Shown: one piece after another, positions 26,790 through 34,307 of the stretch
Layout of the letters: the number at the start of each line of letters is the position of its first letter
Position numbering within the stretch: the first letter of the stretch is position 1
Source: Methylobacterium platani
GTDB taxonomy: Bacteria > Pseudomonadota > Alphaproteobacteria > Rhizobiales > Beijerinckiaceae
Length of the DNA: 40,416 nt
Assembly: GCF_001653715.1 (NCBI RefSeq)
Contig: NZ_LWHQ01000008.1
Span: forward strand, 7,920-48,335
Direction of reading: 5' to 3'
Made by a program: the position numbers and the translations under genes
The notes under the pieces: generated by a model
The model's input: the letters and a program-made list of their open reading frames with translations, nothing else
Databases searched by the model: none
Told to the model about the DNA's origin: nothing

Positions 26790-27221
26790 ATGACCGAGAC
26801 CGCCTACGACCCCCAGAACATCTTCGGCAAGATCCTGCGGGGCGAGATCCCGTGCCACAAGGTCTACGAGGACGCGCACGTCGTCGCGTTCATGGACGTG
26901 ATGCCCCAGGCCGACGGCCACACCCTGGTGGTGCCGAAGGTCCCGAGCCGCAACCTCCTCGACGCGGACCCCGCCGTTCTCGGCCATCTCTACGCGGCGG
27001 TGCAGCGCGTGGCCCGCGCCGCCAAGGCGGCCTTCGCGGCCGACGGCGTGGCGGTCTACCAGTACAACGAGGCGGCGGCCGGCCAAACGGTGTTCCACCT
27101 CCACGTCCACGTCCTGCCCCGGCACGACGGCGTCGCGCCGCGCCGGCACGTCGAGGGCATGGCCGATCCGGCACTGCTGGCACAGCATGCGGAGCGGATC
27201 CGGGCGGCGCTCGCGGGCTGA
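26790..27221 (+). CDS. HIT family protein
   Basis: A 143-residue histidine-triad protein. The N-terminal part has FGKILRGEIPCHKVYEDAHVVAFMDVMPQADGHTLVVPK and the catalytic triad motif is HLHVHVLPRH. HIT proteins hydrolyse adenosine 5'-phosphoramidate-type or dinucleoside polyphosphate substrates. It ends 164 bases before the convergent rpsD stop. It sits after the ligase gene by 111 bases and may be independent of it. The Cys in the N-terminal CHKVYE resembles the zinc-site Cys of HinT-type relatives, but the second zinc Cys is not seen. Confidence 0.9.
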   Translation: MTETAYDPQNIFGKILRGEIPCHKVYEDAHVVAFMDVMPQADGHTLVVPKVPSRNLLDADPAVLGHLYAAVQRVARAAKAAFAADGVAVYQYNEAAAGQTVFHLHVHVLPRHDGVAPRRHVEGMADPALLAQHAERIRAALAG

Positions 27222-27257
27222 CCCGGCGGTTTGGCGACGGCGACGGTCCAGGAACGG

Positions 27258-27296
27258 CCCAGTCCCTCCTCGCCTCGCAGGCGGGAGGGGCCTGGG
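27258..27296 (+). terminator. Hairpin downstream of the HIT gene
   Basis: CCCAGTCCCTCC...GCCT pairs with AGGC...GGGAGGGGCCTGGG around a 3-base loop, a long GC stem 37 bases after the HIT stop. There is no T-run. It may stop transcription on the plus strand or be another repeat remnant. Confidence 0.4.
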
Positions 27297-27330
27297 TCGG
27301 TCGCCTGGACGTGCGTCCAGCGTGGAACGC

Positions 27331-27358
27331 AAAAAAAGCCGCCCTTTCGGGCGGCTTT
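27331..27358 (-). terminator. Intrinsic terminator of rpsD
   Basis: On the minus strand AAAGCCGCCC-GAAA-GGGCGGCTTT is a perfect 10-bp stem with a stable tetraloop and continues with four more T (seven T in all). It lies 28 bases after the rpsD stop (27386). This is a textbook rho-independent terminator. Confidence 0.92.
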
Positions 27359-27385
27359 CCAATTCTCGATCCTGCGTCGCGCGGA

Positions 27386-28003
27386 TCAGCGCGAGTAGAA
27401 CTCGATGACCAGGTTCGGCTCCATCTGCACCGGGTACGGAACCTCGGACAGGGTCGGCACGCGGGTCATGCGCGCGGTCATCTTGCCGTGGTCGACCTCG
27501 ATGTAGTCGGGCACGTCGCGCTCGGCGAGCTGGCTCGCCACGACGACGATCTCGAGCTGCTTGGACGACTCCTTGATCTCGATCACGTCGTCCGGCTTGA
27601 CGAGGTAGCTCGGGATGTTGACGCGCACGCCGTTCACCCGGATGTGGCCGTGGTTCACGAACTGGCGGGCGGCGAACGGGGTCGCGACGAACTTCGAGCG
27701 GTAGACCACCGCGTCGAGGCGGCGCTCGAGCAGGCCGACCAGGTTCTCGCCGGAATCGCCGCGCAGGCGGATCGCCTCGGCGTAGTAGCGGCGGAACTGC
27801 TTCTCGGTGATGTTGCCGTAGTAGCCCTTGAGCTTCTGCTTGGCGCGCAGCTGCGTGCCAAAGTCGGACATCTTGCCCTTGCGGCGCTGGCCGTGCTGGC
27901 CCGGGCCGTACTCGCGGCGGTTCACGGGGCTCTTCGGGCGGCCCCAGATGTTCTGGCCCATGCGGCGATCGAGCTTATGCTTCGCCTGAACGCGTTTCGA
28001 CAT
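27386..28003 (-). CDS. rpsD: 30S ribosomal protein S4
   Basis: A 205-residue S4, the small-subunit assembly protein that binds 16S rRNA. It begins [21 protein letters not shown] and has [36 protein letters not shown], then the S4 RNA-binding domain [46 protein letters not shown]. It has no zinc-binding cysteines, the common alphaproteobacterial form. It stands alone, away from the ribosomal operons, as usual in this group. Its terminator is at 27331-27358. In other bacteria S4 can control its own translation, which is not shown here. Confidence 0.98.
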   Translation of the reverse strand: MSKRVQAKHKLDRRMGQNIWGRPKSPVNRREYGPGQHGQRRKGKMSDFGTQLRAKQKLKGYYGNITEKQFRRYYAEAIRLRGDSGENLVGLLERRLDAVVYRSKFVATPFAARQFVNHGHIRVNGVRVNIPSYLVKPDDVIEIKESSKQLEIVVVASQLAERDVPDYIEVDHGKMTARMTRVPTLSEVPYPVQMEPNLVIEFYSR

Positions 28004-28112
28004 CGCGTGTCCTCTAGAATTGCATCACGTATGAGAGGAACGCGCCCTCCTCCCCCCGAAACCGGGGCGACAGAGCGGCCGTGACGAGCCGCTCGCGGGT
28101 GCGCAAAATGCT

Positions 28113-28137
28113 GCGGGGCCCCGAACCGGAGCCCCGC
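28113..28137 (-). terminator. Candidate terminator after the alpha/beta hydrolase gene
   Basis: GCGGGGC (28113-28119) pairs with GCCCCGC (28131-28137), extended by two inner pairs. On the minus strand it is followed by CAGCATTTTGCG. It lies 83 bases beyond the hydrolase stop and upstream of rpsD, separating the two genes. Confidence 0.5.
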
Positions 28138-28219
28138 GAACCGGGCGCTCTTAGGCGACGAAGCGTTTCGGGTCAAGACGCGGGGCCGGAACTCCCGGCC
28201 GGAGTCTCACGGAAGGATC

Positions 28220-29044
28220 TCACGGCGACGGCCGGAACCGCGCCTCGGCCTCGGCGTCCCGGTCGCCCAGGATCGAGACGTGGTCGCCCGGCAGCGGGAC
28301 GAAGTCGGCGCCGGCGAGCCGCGCGAGGCGCGCGCCGTACTTCTCCGGGATCACCGGGTCGGACTCGCCGTGCACGATCAGGATCGGCACCGCGACGGCG
28401 CCGACCGCCCGGTCCGAGCGCCAGGTGTCGGCGAGCAGGCCCGCTGGCAGGAAGCGGAAATGGTGGCGCGCCATCGCGGTCATCGAGTCGAACGGCGCCT
28501 CCAGGTAGAGGCCGAGCACGCCGTCGGCCCCGATCCGGGCCGCCACCGCGACCGCGACGGCCGCCCCGAGGGAGTGCCCGTGCAGCAGCACGGGAGCGCC
28601 GGGCGCGCGCCTGCGCGCCTCCGCCACCGCCGCGAGCCCGTCGGCGATCAGGCCGGCCTCGCTCGGGCGGCCGGTCGAGCCCGGATAGCCGCGATAGGCC
28701 GGCGCCATCACGCCCCAGCCCCGGGCGCGCCACGCCCCTGCGGCGAAGCGCTCGGCATGCCACTCGGGCAGCGAGGCGTTGCCGTGGAAGCTCACCACCA
28801 CGCCGGCGCCCGGGGCGGGCGGCAGCCACAGGGCGCGCAGGCGCTCGCCGTCCGCCGTCGGCACCGTGACGCCCGCCACCGCGGCCGGCAGGCGCGCGCC
28901 CGTCGCCGGCACGGCGTCGCCCTGCCCCGGATAGAGCAGGCCGCGCTGGAACCACCAGAACGCCGCGATCACCGCACCGTAGAGCGCCAGCACGGCGACG
29001 AGCAGGCCGGCCGCGATCGTCGTCACCGGCTTGACCGGTCTCAC
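28220..29044 (-). CDS. Membrane-anchored alpha/beta hydrolase (BEM46/ABHD13-like)
   Basis: A 274-residue protein with one N-terminal membrane helix (residues about 8-30, LLVAVLALYGAVIAAFWWF) and a serine hydrolase domain. Visible are the oxyanion region VVSFHGNAS, the GHSLGAA nucleophile elbow, the acid in VHGESDPVIP and the catalytic His in LPGDHVSILG. RGLLYPGQGD after the helix is typical of the BEM46-like group. The GTG start at 29044 overlaps the murI stop (GTGA), so it is translated after murI. Substrate is unknown; lipases or peptidases are both possible. Confidence 0.85.
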   Translation of the reverse strand: MRPVKPVTTIAAGLLVAVLALYGAVIAAFWWFQRGLLYPGQGDAVPATGARLPAAVAGVTVPTADGERLRALWLPPAPGAGVVVSFHGNASLPEWHAERFAAGAWRARGWGVMAPAYRGYPGSTGRPSEAGLIADGLAAVAEARRRAPGAPVLLHGHSLGAAVAVAVAARIGADGVLGLYLEAPFDSMTAMARHHFRFLPAGLLADTWRSDRAVGAVAVPILIVHGESDPVIPEKYGARLARLAGADFVPLPGDHVSILGDRDAEAEARFRPSP

Positions 29045-29916
29045 TGCAGCACGAGCGGCACCGCCTCGAGCGCGATCTCGGCGATGCCGCGGTCGCCGAG
29101 CGCCGCCCGCAGGGCCGGGGTCAGCCGGTCGCCGGAGGTGAAGGCCGCCAGCACCGGGCCCGGGCCGTCGTCGCCCGGGCCCCGGACCGGGCCGCCGATC
29201 AGCTGGGTCATGCGCCGGGCGATCGCCGGAGCCGGATCGATCCAGGTCACCGGCCAGGGGGCGATCGCCTGGTAGCGCGCGAGCAGGAGCGGATAATGGG
29301 TGCAGGCGAGCACCACGACGTCGGTGCGCCCGGCCGGCCCCTCGACGAAGCACGGCCCGATCTCGGCCCGCAGGTCGGCGTCGGAGACCGGCAGCCCGGA
29401 CAAGGCCGCCTCGGCCAAGGCCGCGAGGCCGGTCGCGCCGACGAGCGTCACGGCGCATCCCGCCGCGTAGGTCTCGATCAGGTCGCGGGTATAGTCGCGC
29501 TTCACGGTGCCGGGGGTCGCGAGCACGCTGACGAGGCCCGAGCGCGTCGCGGCGGCGGCGGGCTTGATCGGCGGCACGGTGCCGACGAACGGGATGTCGA
29601 AGCGCTGCCGCAGGGCCGGCAGCACCAGGGTCGAGGCGGTGTTGCAGGCCACCACCACGAGGTCGGGGGTGTGGGACGCGATCAGCCGCTCCATCACGGC
29701 GAGCACCCGCGCCACCAGCACCGGCTCGGCGAGGCCGCCATACGGGAAGGCGGCGTCGTCGGCGGCGTAGACCACCCGGGCGTCCGGCCGGGCGCGGCGC
29801 ACCTCGGCGAGCACCGTGAGGCCGCCGAGGCCGGAATCGAACACGAGAACCACCGGCGCGCGCGTGAGCGGCGCCCGGGGCGCCGCGGCAGTGCCGGCCA
29901 TCAGATCGAACCGCAT
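29041..29916 (-). CDS. murI: Glutamate racemase
   Basis: A 291-residue cofactor-independent racemase that makes D-glutamate for peptidoglycan. Both catalytic cysteines are present: VVACNTASTLVLPAL and VLACTHYPLLLARY. The N-terminal Asp/Ser are in VFDSGLGGLTVL, and YAADDAAFPYGG holds the conserved PYG. Length is normal, with an N-terminal tail of about 20 residues. It overlaps the following hydrolase gene by four bases and diverges from egtB, with 221 bases between. Confidence 0.95.
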   Translation of the reverse strand: MRFDLMAGTAAAPRAPLTRAPVVLVFDSGLGGLTVLAEVRRARPDARVVYAADDAAFPYGGLAEPVLVARVLAVMERLIASHTPDLVVVACNTASTLVLPALRQRFDIPFVGTVPPIKPAAAATRSGLVSVLATPGTVKRDYTRDLIETYAAGCAVTLVGATGLAALAEAALSGLPVSDADLRAEIGPCFVEGPAGRTDVVVLACTHYPLLLARYQAIAPWPVTWIDPAPAIARRMTQLIGGPVRGPGDDGPGPVLAAFTSGDRLTPALRAALGDRGIAEIALEAVPLVLQ

Positions 29917-30098
29917 GGGGGATGTGACCGAGAGGCAGGGAATGATTGCCGGGAAGAGTCCGGCGCGATCGTTAAGGCTTGGTCACTGCGGCGGCAAAAA
30001 GGCTTCGCTTCTCCCGCATCGCACAGCCCCCGCGTCCATCACCGATCCAAGCTGCGCGGTAACGCCGCGCTGGAGAAACGTGTTCCCCCGACCAACGT

Positions 30099-30114
30099 TG
30101 ATCGTGGACGATCA
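30099..30114. promoter_or_regulatory. Palindrome upstream of egtB
   Basis: TGATCGTGGACGATCA has perfect 7-base arms with a GG centre, ending 23 bases before the egtB ATG. Its place between the likely promoter and the RBS (AGAGGGA) suits an operator. No known regulator motif was recognised. Confidence 0.4.
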
Positions 30115-30137
30115 GTCTACGCAAGAGGGACAACCCG

Positions 30138-31391
30138 ATGGCAGCGACCGCGACCGCGCAGGCTCCCGACACGCGCCCCGCCTTCCCTCCGCCGCCCGCC
30201 GAGGCCCGTCCGGTCGACCGGGGAGCCTGGATCGCGGCCTTCCGCCACGTCCGTGACGAGACCGAGCGCCGCGCCGCGCCGCTCTCCCCGGAGGACCAGC
30301 AGATCCAGTCGATGCCGGATGCGAGCCCGACCAAGTGGCACCGCGCGCACACGACCTGGTTCTTCGAGCAGTTCCTGCTCACCGCCATGGTGCCGGGCTA
30401 CACCGTCTTCGACGAGCGGTTCTTCTACCTCTTCAATTCCTACTACGTGCAGGCGGGTCCGCGCGCGCCGCGGATCAGCCGCGGCCTCGTCACCCGGCCG
30501 ACCTGCGACGAGGTCGCGGCCTATCGCGCCCATGTCGACCGGGCCGTCGGCGAGCTGATCGCGGGCGCCTCCGAGCGGCAGCTGCCCGAGATCGTCGGCA
30601 TCCTCGAGATCGGCCTCCACCACGAGCAGCAGCACCAGGAGCTGATGCTCACCGACATCCTGCACGCCTTCGCGCAGAACCCGCTGCTGCCGGCCTACGA
30701 CGCGGGCTGGCGCTGGCCGGCCCTGGCGCAGACGCCCGGCCGCGTCGCGCTCCCGGGCGGCGTGACGCAGATGGGGCACGCGGGCTCCGGCTTCCACTTC
30801 GACAACGAGGAGCCGCGCCACGACGTGCTGCTGCGGCCGGCAAGCCTCGACCGCGCCCTCGTCACCAACGGCGAGTGGCTCGAGTTCATGCAGGACGGCG
30901 GCTACGCCAAGCCCGAGCTGTGGCTCTCCGACGGCTACGTCGCGGCGCAGAACGAAGGCTGGGAGGCGCCGGGCTACTGGCGCCGGGCCGACGGGGTGTG
31001 GTCGAGCATGACGCTCGCCGGGTTGAGGCCCGTCGACCCGGCGCTGCCGGTCACCCATGTCAGCTACTACGAGGCCGACGCCTTCGCCCGCTGGGCCGGG
31101 CGCGACCTGCCGACGGAAGCCGAGTGGGAGGCGGCCTCCGGTTCGCTCGACGCCGCCTTCGGCCATGTCTGGCAATGGACCCGCAGCGCCTACAGCGCCT
31201 ATCCGGGCTACCGCCCGCTGCCGGGCGCGCTCGGCGAGTACAACGGCAAGTTCATGGTCAGCCAGTTCGTGCTGCGCGGCGCGTCGGTGGCGACGCCGCA
31301 GGGCCACAGCCGTCCGACCTACAGGAACTTCTTCTATCCCCACCAGCGCTGGCAGTTCACCGGCCTGCGTCTATCTCGGTACGGGGAGTGA
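30138..31391 (+). CDS. egtB: Ergothioneine biosynthesis sulfoxide synthase EgtB
   Basis: A 417-residue iron enzyme that joins a sulfur donor to trimethylhistidine (hercynine) in ergothioneine synthesis. The N-terminal DinB-type domain carries the iron facial triad: His71 (KWHRAHTTWFFEQF) and His162/His166 (HHEQQHQELMLTD). The C-terminal part is the formylglycine-generating-enzyme-like domain (VTHVSYYEADAFARWAGRDLPTEAEWEAA, VWQWTRSAYSAYPGY, RNFFYPHQRWQFTGLRLSR). No egtA, egtC or egtE lies nearby, so the enzyme may use cysteine directly, or the other genes are elsewhere. It is the first gene before egtD. Confidence 0.95.
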   Translation: MAATATAQAPDTRPAFPPPPAEARPVDRGAWIAAFRHVRDETERRAAPLSPEDQQIQSMPDASPTKWHRAHTTWFFEQFLLTAMVPGYTVFDERFFYLFNSYYVQAGPRAPRISRGLVTRPTCDEVAAYRAHVDRAVGELIAGASERQLPEIVGILEIGLHHEQQHQELMLTDILHAFAQNPLLPAYDAGWRWPALAQTPGRVALPGGVTQMGHAGSGFHFDNEEPRHDVLLRPASLDRALVTNGEWLEFMQDGGYAKPELWLSDGYVAAQNEGWEAPGYWRRADGVWSSMTLAGLRPVDPALPVTHVSYYEADAFARWAGRDLPTEAEWEAASGSLDAAFGHVWQWTRSAYSAYPGYRPLPGALGEYNGKFMVSQFVLRGASVATPQGHSRPTYRNFFYPHQRWQFTGLRLSRYGE

Positions 31392-31398
31392 GGCGCGC

Positions 31399-31424
31399 GG
31401 CGCCTCGACGCGGGCGCCCTTTTT
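31399..31424 (+). terminator. Terminator-like hairpin between egtB and egtD
   Basis: GGCGCC (31399-31404) pairs with GGCGCC (31413-31418) and is followed by C and five T. It starts 8 bases after the egtB stop. It may reduce read-through into egtD, but the stem is only six base pairs. Confidence 0.3.
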
Positions 31425-31455
31425 CGGCGCCGAACCGACATCGGAGGATCTGCCC

Positions 31456-32442
31456 GTGAATGCCCCGATTCCCCATCTCGCGCCCGCCCTGCGCGACGCC
31501 GGCATCGACCGGAGCTTCCTGCAGGACGTGCTCGGGGGCCTGAGCGCCCCGAGGAAGCACCTCTCGGCGAAGTACTTCTACGACCGGCGCGGCTCCGAGC
31601 TGTTCGAGGACATCACCCGGCTGCCCGAATATTACCCGACCCGCACCGAGCTCGCGATCCTCGACCGCTACGGGCCGGAGATCGGGGCCGGGCTGGCGCC
31701 GGGGGCCGCCCTCGTCGAGTTCGGCAGCGGCTCGACCGCCAAGGTCCGGCGGCTGCTGCCGCACCTCTCCGACCTCGCCGCCTACGTGCCGGTCGACGTC
31801 TCGGAGGAGTTCCTGCGCAGCGAGGCGGAGGAGCTCGGCCGCGACTTCCCGCATCTCCGGGTCGAGCCGGTCGCCGCAGACTTCACCAAGCCCTTCCCCC
31901 TGCCGGACGACCTGAAGGACGCGCCGAAGGCCGGCTTCTTCCCGGGCTCGACCCTCGGCAACTTCGAGCCCGAGCTGGCCGCGGGCCTGCTCGCCAGCTT
32001 CGCCCGGACGCTGGGGAGCGGCGCGACCCTCATCGTCGGCATCGACCTCGTGAAGGACAAGGCGGTGCTGGACGCGGCCTACGACGATGCGGCCGGGGTG
32101 ACGGCGGCCTTCAACCTCAACCTGCTCACCCGCATCAACCGCGAGCTCGGCGCCGATTTCGACCTCGACGGGTTCTCGCACCAGGCCTTCTTCGACGAGA
32201 ACCTGGGGCGGATCGAGATGCACCTGGTGAGCCGGCGCAGCCAGCTCGTCACGGTCGCCGGGGTGCCGTTCCATTTCGGCTCCGGCGAGACGATCCACAC
32301 CGAGAACAGCTACAAGTACACGGTGCCGGGCTTCCGGGCGCTGGCCCGCGGCGCAGGCTGGGAGCACGCCCGCGTCTGGACCGATCCGGACGGGCTGTTC
32401 TCGGTCCACGCGCTCACCGCCAGCACGATCCGGCGGCAATGA
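31456..32442 (+). CDS. egtD: L-histidine N-alpha-methyltransferase EgtD
   Basis: A 328-residue SAM-dependent methyltransferase that trimethylates histidine to hercynine, the first step of ergothioneine synthesis. Motifs are KYFYDRRGSELFEDITRLPEYYPTRTE, the SAM loop EFGSGSTAKVRRLL, FFPGSTLGNFEP and the C-terminal substrate site HTENSYKYTVPGF. The GTG at 31456 is chosen because GGAGGA lies 7 bases upstream. The gene follows egtB by 64 bases and precedes a VWA-like gene by only 7 bases. Confidence 0.95.
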   Translation: MNAPIPHLAPALRDAGIDRSFLQDVLGGLSAPRKHLSAKYFYDRRGSELFEDITRLPEYYPTRTELAILDRYGPEIGAGLAPGAALVEFGSGSTAKVRRLLPHLSDLAAYVPVDVSEEFLRSEAEELGRDFPHLRVEPVAADFTKPFPLPDDLKDAPKAGFFPGSTLGNFEPELAAGLLASFARTLGSGATLIVGIDLVKDKAVLDAAYDDAAGVTAAFNLNLLTRINRELGADFDLDGFSHQAFFDENLGRIEMHLVSRRSQLVTVAGVPFHFGSGETIHTENSYKYTVPGFRALARGAGWEHARVWTDPDGLFSVHALTASTIRRQ

Positions 32443-32449
32443 TCGCAGG

Positions 32450-33145
32450 ATGAGCGGCCGCGACCTCGACCGGGCGCCGGGCGCCGCGATCGACGCCTTC
32501 CTGGAGACGGCGCGGCGGGTCGCCGCGCCGGCCGGCGACGCGCCGCGGCTGATCTTCGCCCTCGATGCCACGATGAGCCGGCAGCCGAGCTGGGACCTCG
32601 CCTGCGGGGTGCAGGCCGGGATGTTCGAGGCGACGGCCCGGCTCGGCGGGCTCGCGGTCCAGCTCGTCTACTTTCGCGGGCTCGACGAGTGCCGGGCCTC
32701 GCGCTTCGTCGCCGACGCCCGGGCGCTGACCGGCCTGATGCGGGGCGTGGCCTGCCGGGGCGGCCGGACCCAGATCGGACGGGTGCTGCGCCACGCCCGC
32801 AACGAGGCCGGGCGCGGGCCGGTCAAGGCGCTGGTGCTGGTCGGCGACGCGATCGAGGAGAGCCTCGACGACCTCTGCGCCGTCGCGGGCGAGCTCGGCC
32901 TCCTCGGGCTGCCCGCCTTCTGCTTCCACGAGGGTCCCGACCCCGCGGTCGCCCAGGGCTTCGCCGAGGTCGCCCGCCTCAGCGGCGGGGCAGCGGCGCG
33001 CTTCGACTTCTCGGCGCCCGGCGTGCTGGCGGCGCTGCTGCGCGCCGCGGCGATCTATGCCAGCCGGGGACTCGACGGATTGCGCCTGGCCGCGCATGAG
33101 GATGCGGCGGCGCGCCGGCTCCTCGCCGGCATGACCGGGGGCTAA
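32450..33145 (+). CDS. VWA-like domain protein
   Basis: A 231-residue soluble protein. The segment RLIFALDATMSRQPSWDLA resembles the metal-ion site of von Willebrand A domains, with DATMS where DxSxS is usual. Alternating beta/alpha segments follow (LAVQLVYFRGLDEC, VKALVLVGDAIEES, LGLPAFCFHEG), and GRTQIGRVL may supply the second-loop Thr. The ATG at 32450 is 7 bases after egtD and is very likely co-transcribed with it. Similar proteins are paired with membrane J-domain proteins in other Hyphomicrobiales. The biochemical role is unknown. Confidence 0.78.
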   Translation: MSGRDLDRAPGAAIDAFLETARRVAAPAGDAPRLIFALDATMSRQPSWDLACGVQAGMFEATARLGGLAVQLVYFRGLDECRASRFVADARALTGLMRGVACRGGRTQIGRVLRHARNEAGRGPVKALVLVGDAIEESLDDLCAVAGELGLLGLPAFCFHEGPDPAVAQGFAEVARLSGGAAARFDFSAPGVLAALLRAAAIYASRGLDGLRLAAHEDAAARRLLAGMTGG

Positions 33146-33196
33146 GACGGGTTCTTCCCTTGAGCACCACGCGCAACCGAAGGTGACGAACGACGG

Positions 33197-33916
33197 ATGA
33201 TCGCCCTCGGCCTCGGTGTCCTGGTCCTCGTCGGCCTGTGGTGGCTCGGTCGCAACGCCGCGACGGCGAATCCGGCGCTGCTCGCCCGGATGATCCGGCA
33301 GGCCGGCGGCTGGCTGGCCCTGGCGGCGGCGGCCGTCCTGTTCCTGCGCGGACGCTTCGACATGGCCGGCGCGCTCGGCCTCGGCGGCGCCTGGCTGCTC
33401 GGCTGGCGCCGGATGCCCGCCTCCCTCCCCTTCGGCCTCGGCCGCGCCGCGCCGCGGGCGAACGCCACCTCGCGGGTCCGCTCGGCCATGCTGGAGATGG
33501 AGCTCGACCACGCCAGCGGCGCGATGCGCGGCACGGTGCTGGCCGGTCCGCTCGCCGGCCAGGCCCTCGACGGCCTGGCCCAGCCGCGCCTCGTCGCGCT
33601 CCTGGCCGAGTGCCGCGCGAGCGACCCGGACGGCGCCCGCCTGCTAGAGGCTTACCTGGACCGCCGGTTTGCCGGATGGCGCGTAGACGCTCAAGGAGAT
33701 CGCGACCCGCGGCCGGGCACTGCGGCGCAGCCAGGGCCGATGACGGAGGAGGAGGCCTATCAGATCCTGGGGCTTCAGCGCGGGGCGCCCCTCGAGGAGG
33801 TGCGCCGGGCGCATCGGACCCTGATGAAGCGGCTTCACCCGGACCAGGGCGGGTCCGACTACCTGGCGGCCCGCGTCAACGCGGCCAAGGACTTTCTGCT
33901 CAACCGACATCGCTGA
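33197..33916 (+). CDS. Membrane protein with C-terminal J domain
   Basis: A 239-residue protein. Two hydrophobic segments (about 2-20 and 35-70, LALAAAAVLFLRG...GGAWLLGW) anchor it; the C-terminal 55 residues are a J domain: EEEAYQILGLQRGAPLEEVRRAHRTLMKRLHPDQGGSDYLAARVNAAKDFLL, with the essential HPD. The layout resembles the Tim14/Pam18 type, a membrane-tethered co-chaperone that stimulates Hsp70. It follows the VWA-like gene by 51 bases. The target is unknown. Confidence 0.85.
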   Translation: MIALGLGVLVLVGLWWLGRNAATANPALLARMIRQAGGWLALAAAAVLFLRGRFDMAGALGLGGAWLLGWRRMPASLPFGLGRAAPRANATSRVRSAMLEMELDHASGAMRGTVLAGPLAGQALDGLAQPRLVALLAECRASDPDGARLLEAYLDRRFAGWRVDAQGDRDPRPGTAAQPGPMTEEEAYQILGLQRGAPLEEVRRAHRTLMKRLHPDQGGSDYLAARVNAAKDFLLNRHR

Positions 33917-33988
33917 TACTCCACGCGCGTGTCGACGAAGCCGCGGCAGGAACGCGCCGCGGCGGGGAATGTCGTTCTCAGCACCAGA

Positions 33989-34031
33989 GCATTTTCCGAC
34001 GAAGAGGATACCGGTTCGTCTCAGAAAATGC
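33989..34031. repeat. GCATTTTC...GAAAATGC palindromic repeat
   Basis: A 43-base interrupted palindrome: GCATTTTC-GACGAA and TTCGTC-GAAAATGC around GAGGATACCGG. Elements with this AGCATTTTCCG...GGATACCGG...GAAAATGC pattern are, from memory, very common between genes in Hyphomicrobiales. The 391-base gap 33917-34307 has no gene; it holds this and the larger element at 34104-34256. Confidence 0.7.
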
Positions 34032-34103
34032 GGCAAAATCAGAGACCCAGAGAGCCTCGCGATTGCAACGCGATCGTGAGGTGCTCTCGCGAATTCAGCG
34101 CCG

Positions 34104-34256
34104 GGTCCCCTCTCCCGTGCGGGAGAGGGGTAGGGGTGGAGACGGTTCAGGATCAGGAGCTGAGCGTCGAGCCGCCCGCGCTACGGTCCGCGTTCGACCC
34201 GGAACCGTAGCACCCTTAACCCCCCGGCCCCTCTCCCACACGGGCGAGGGGGAACC
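34104..34256. repeat. Palindromic CTCTCCC/GGGAGAGG intergenic element
   Basis: The left arm has TCCCCTCTCCCGTGCGGGAG then GGGGTAGGGGTG; the right arm has CACCCTTAACCCC then CCCCTCTCCCACACGGGCG. The inner ACGGTTC (34142) and GGAACCGT (34201) also pair. Architecture and sequence match the element at 20293-20443. It lies between the convergent J-domain and carboxypeptidase genes, so it may act as a two-way terminator. Confidence 0.7.
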
Positions 34257-34307
34257 CGCGCCTTTTCCTGTTGCGGCCAGTCCCTCCCCTCGCGGGAGGC
34301 GACATCC

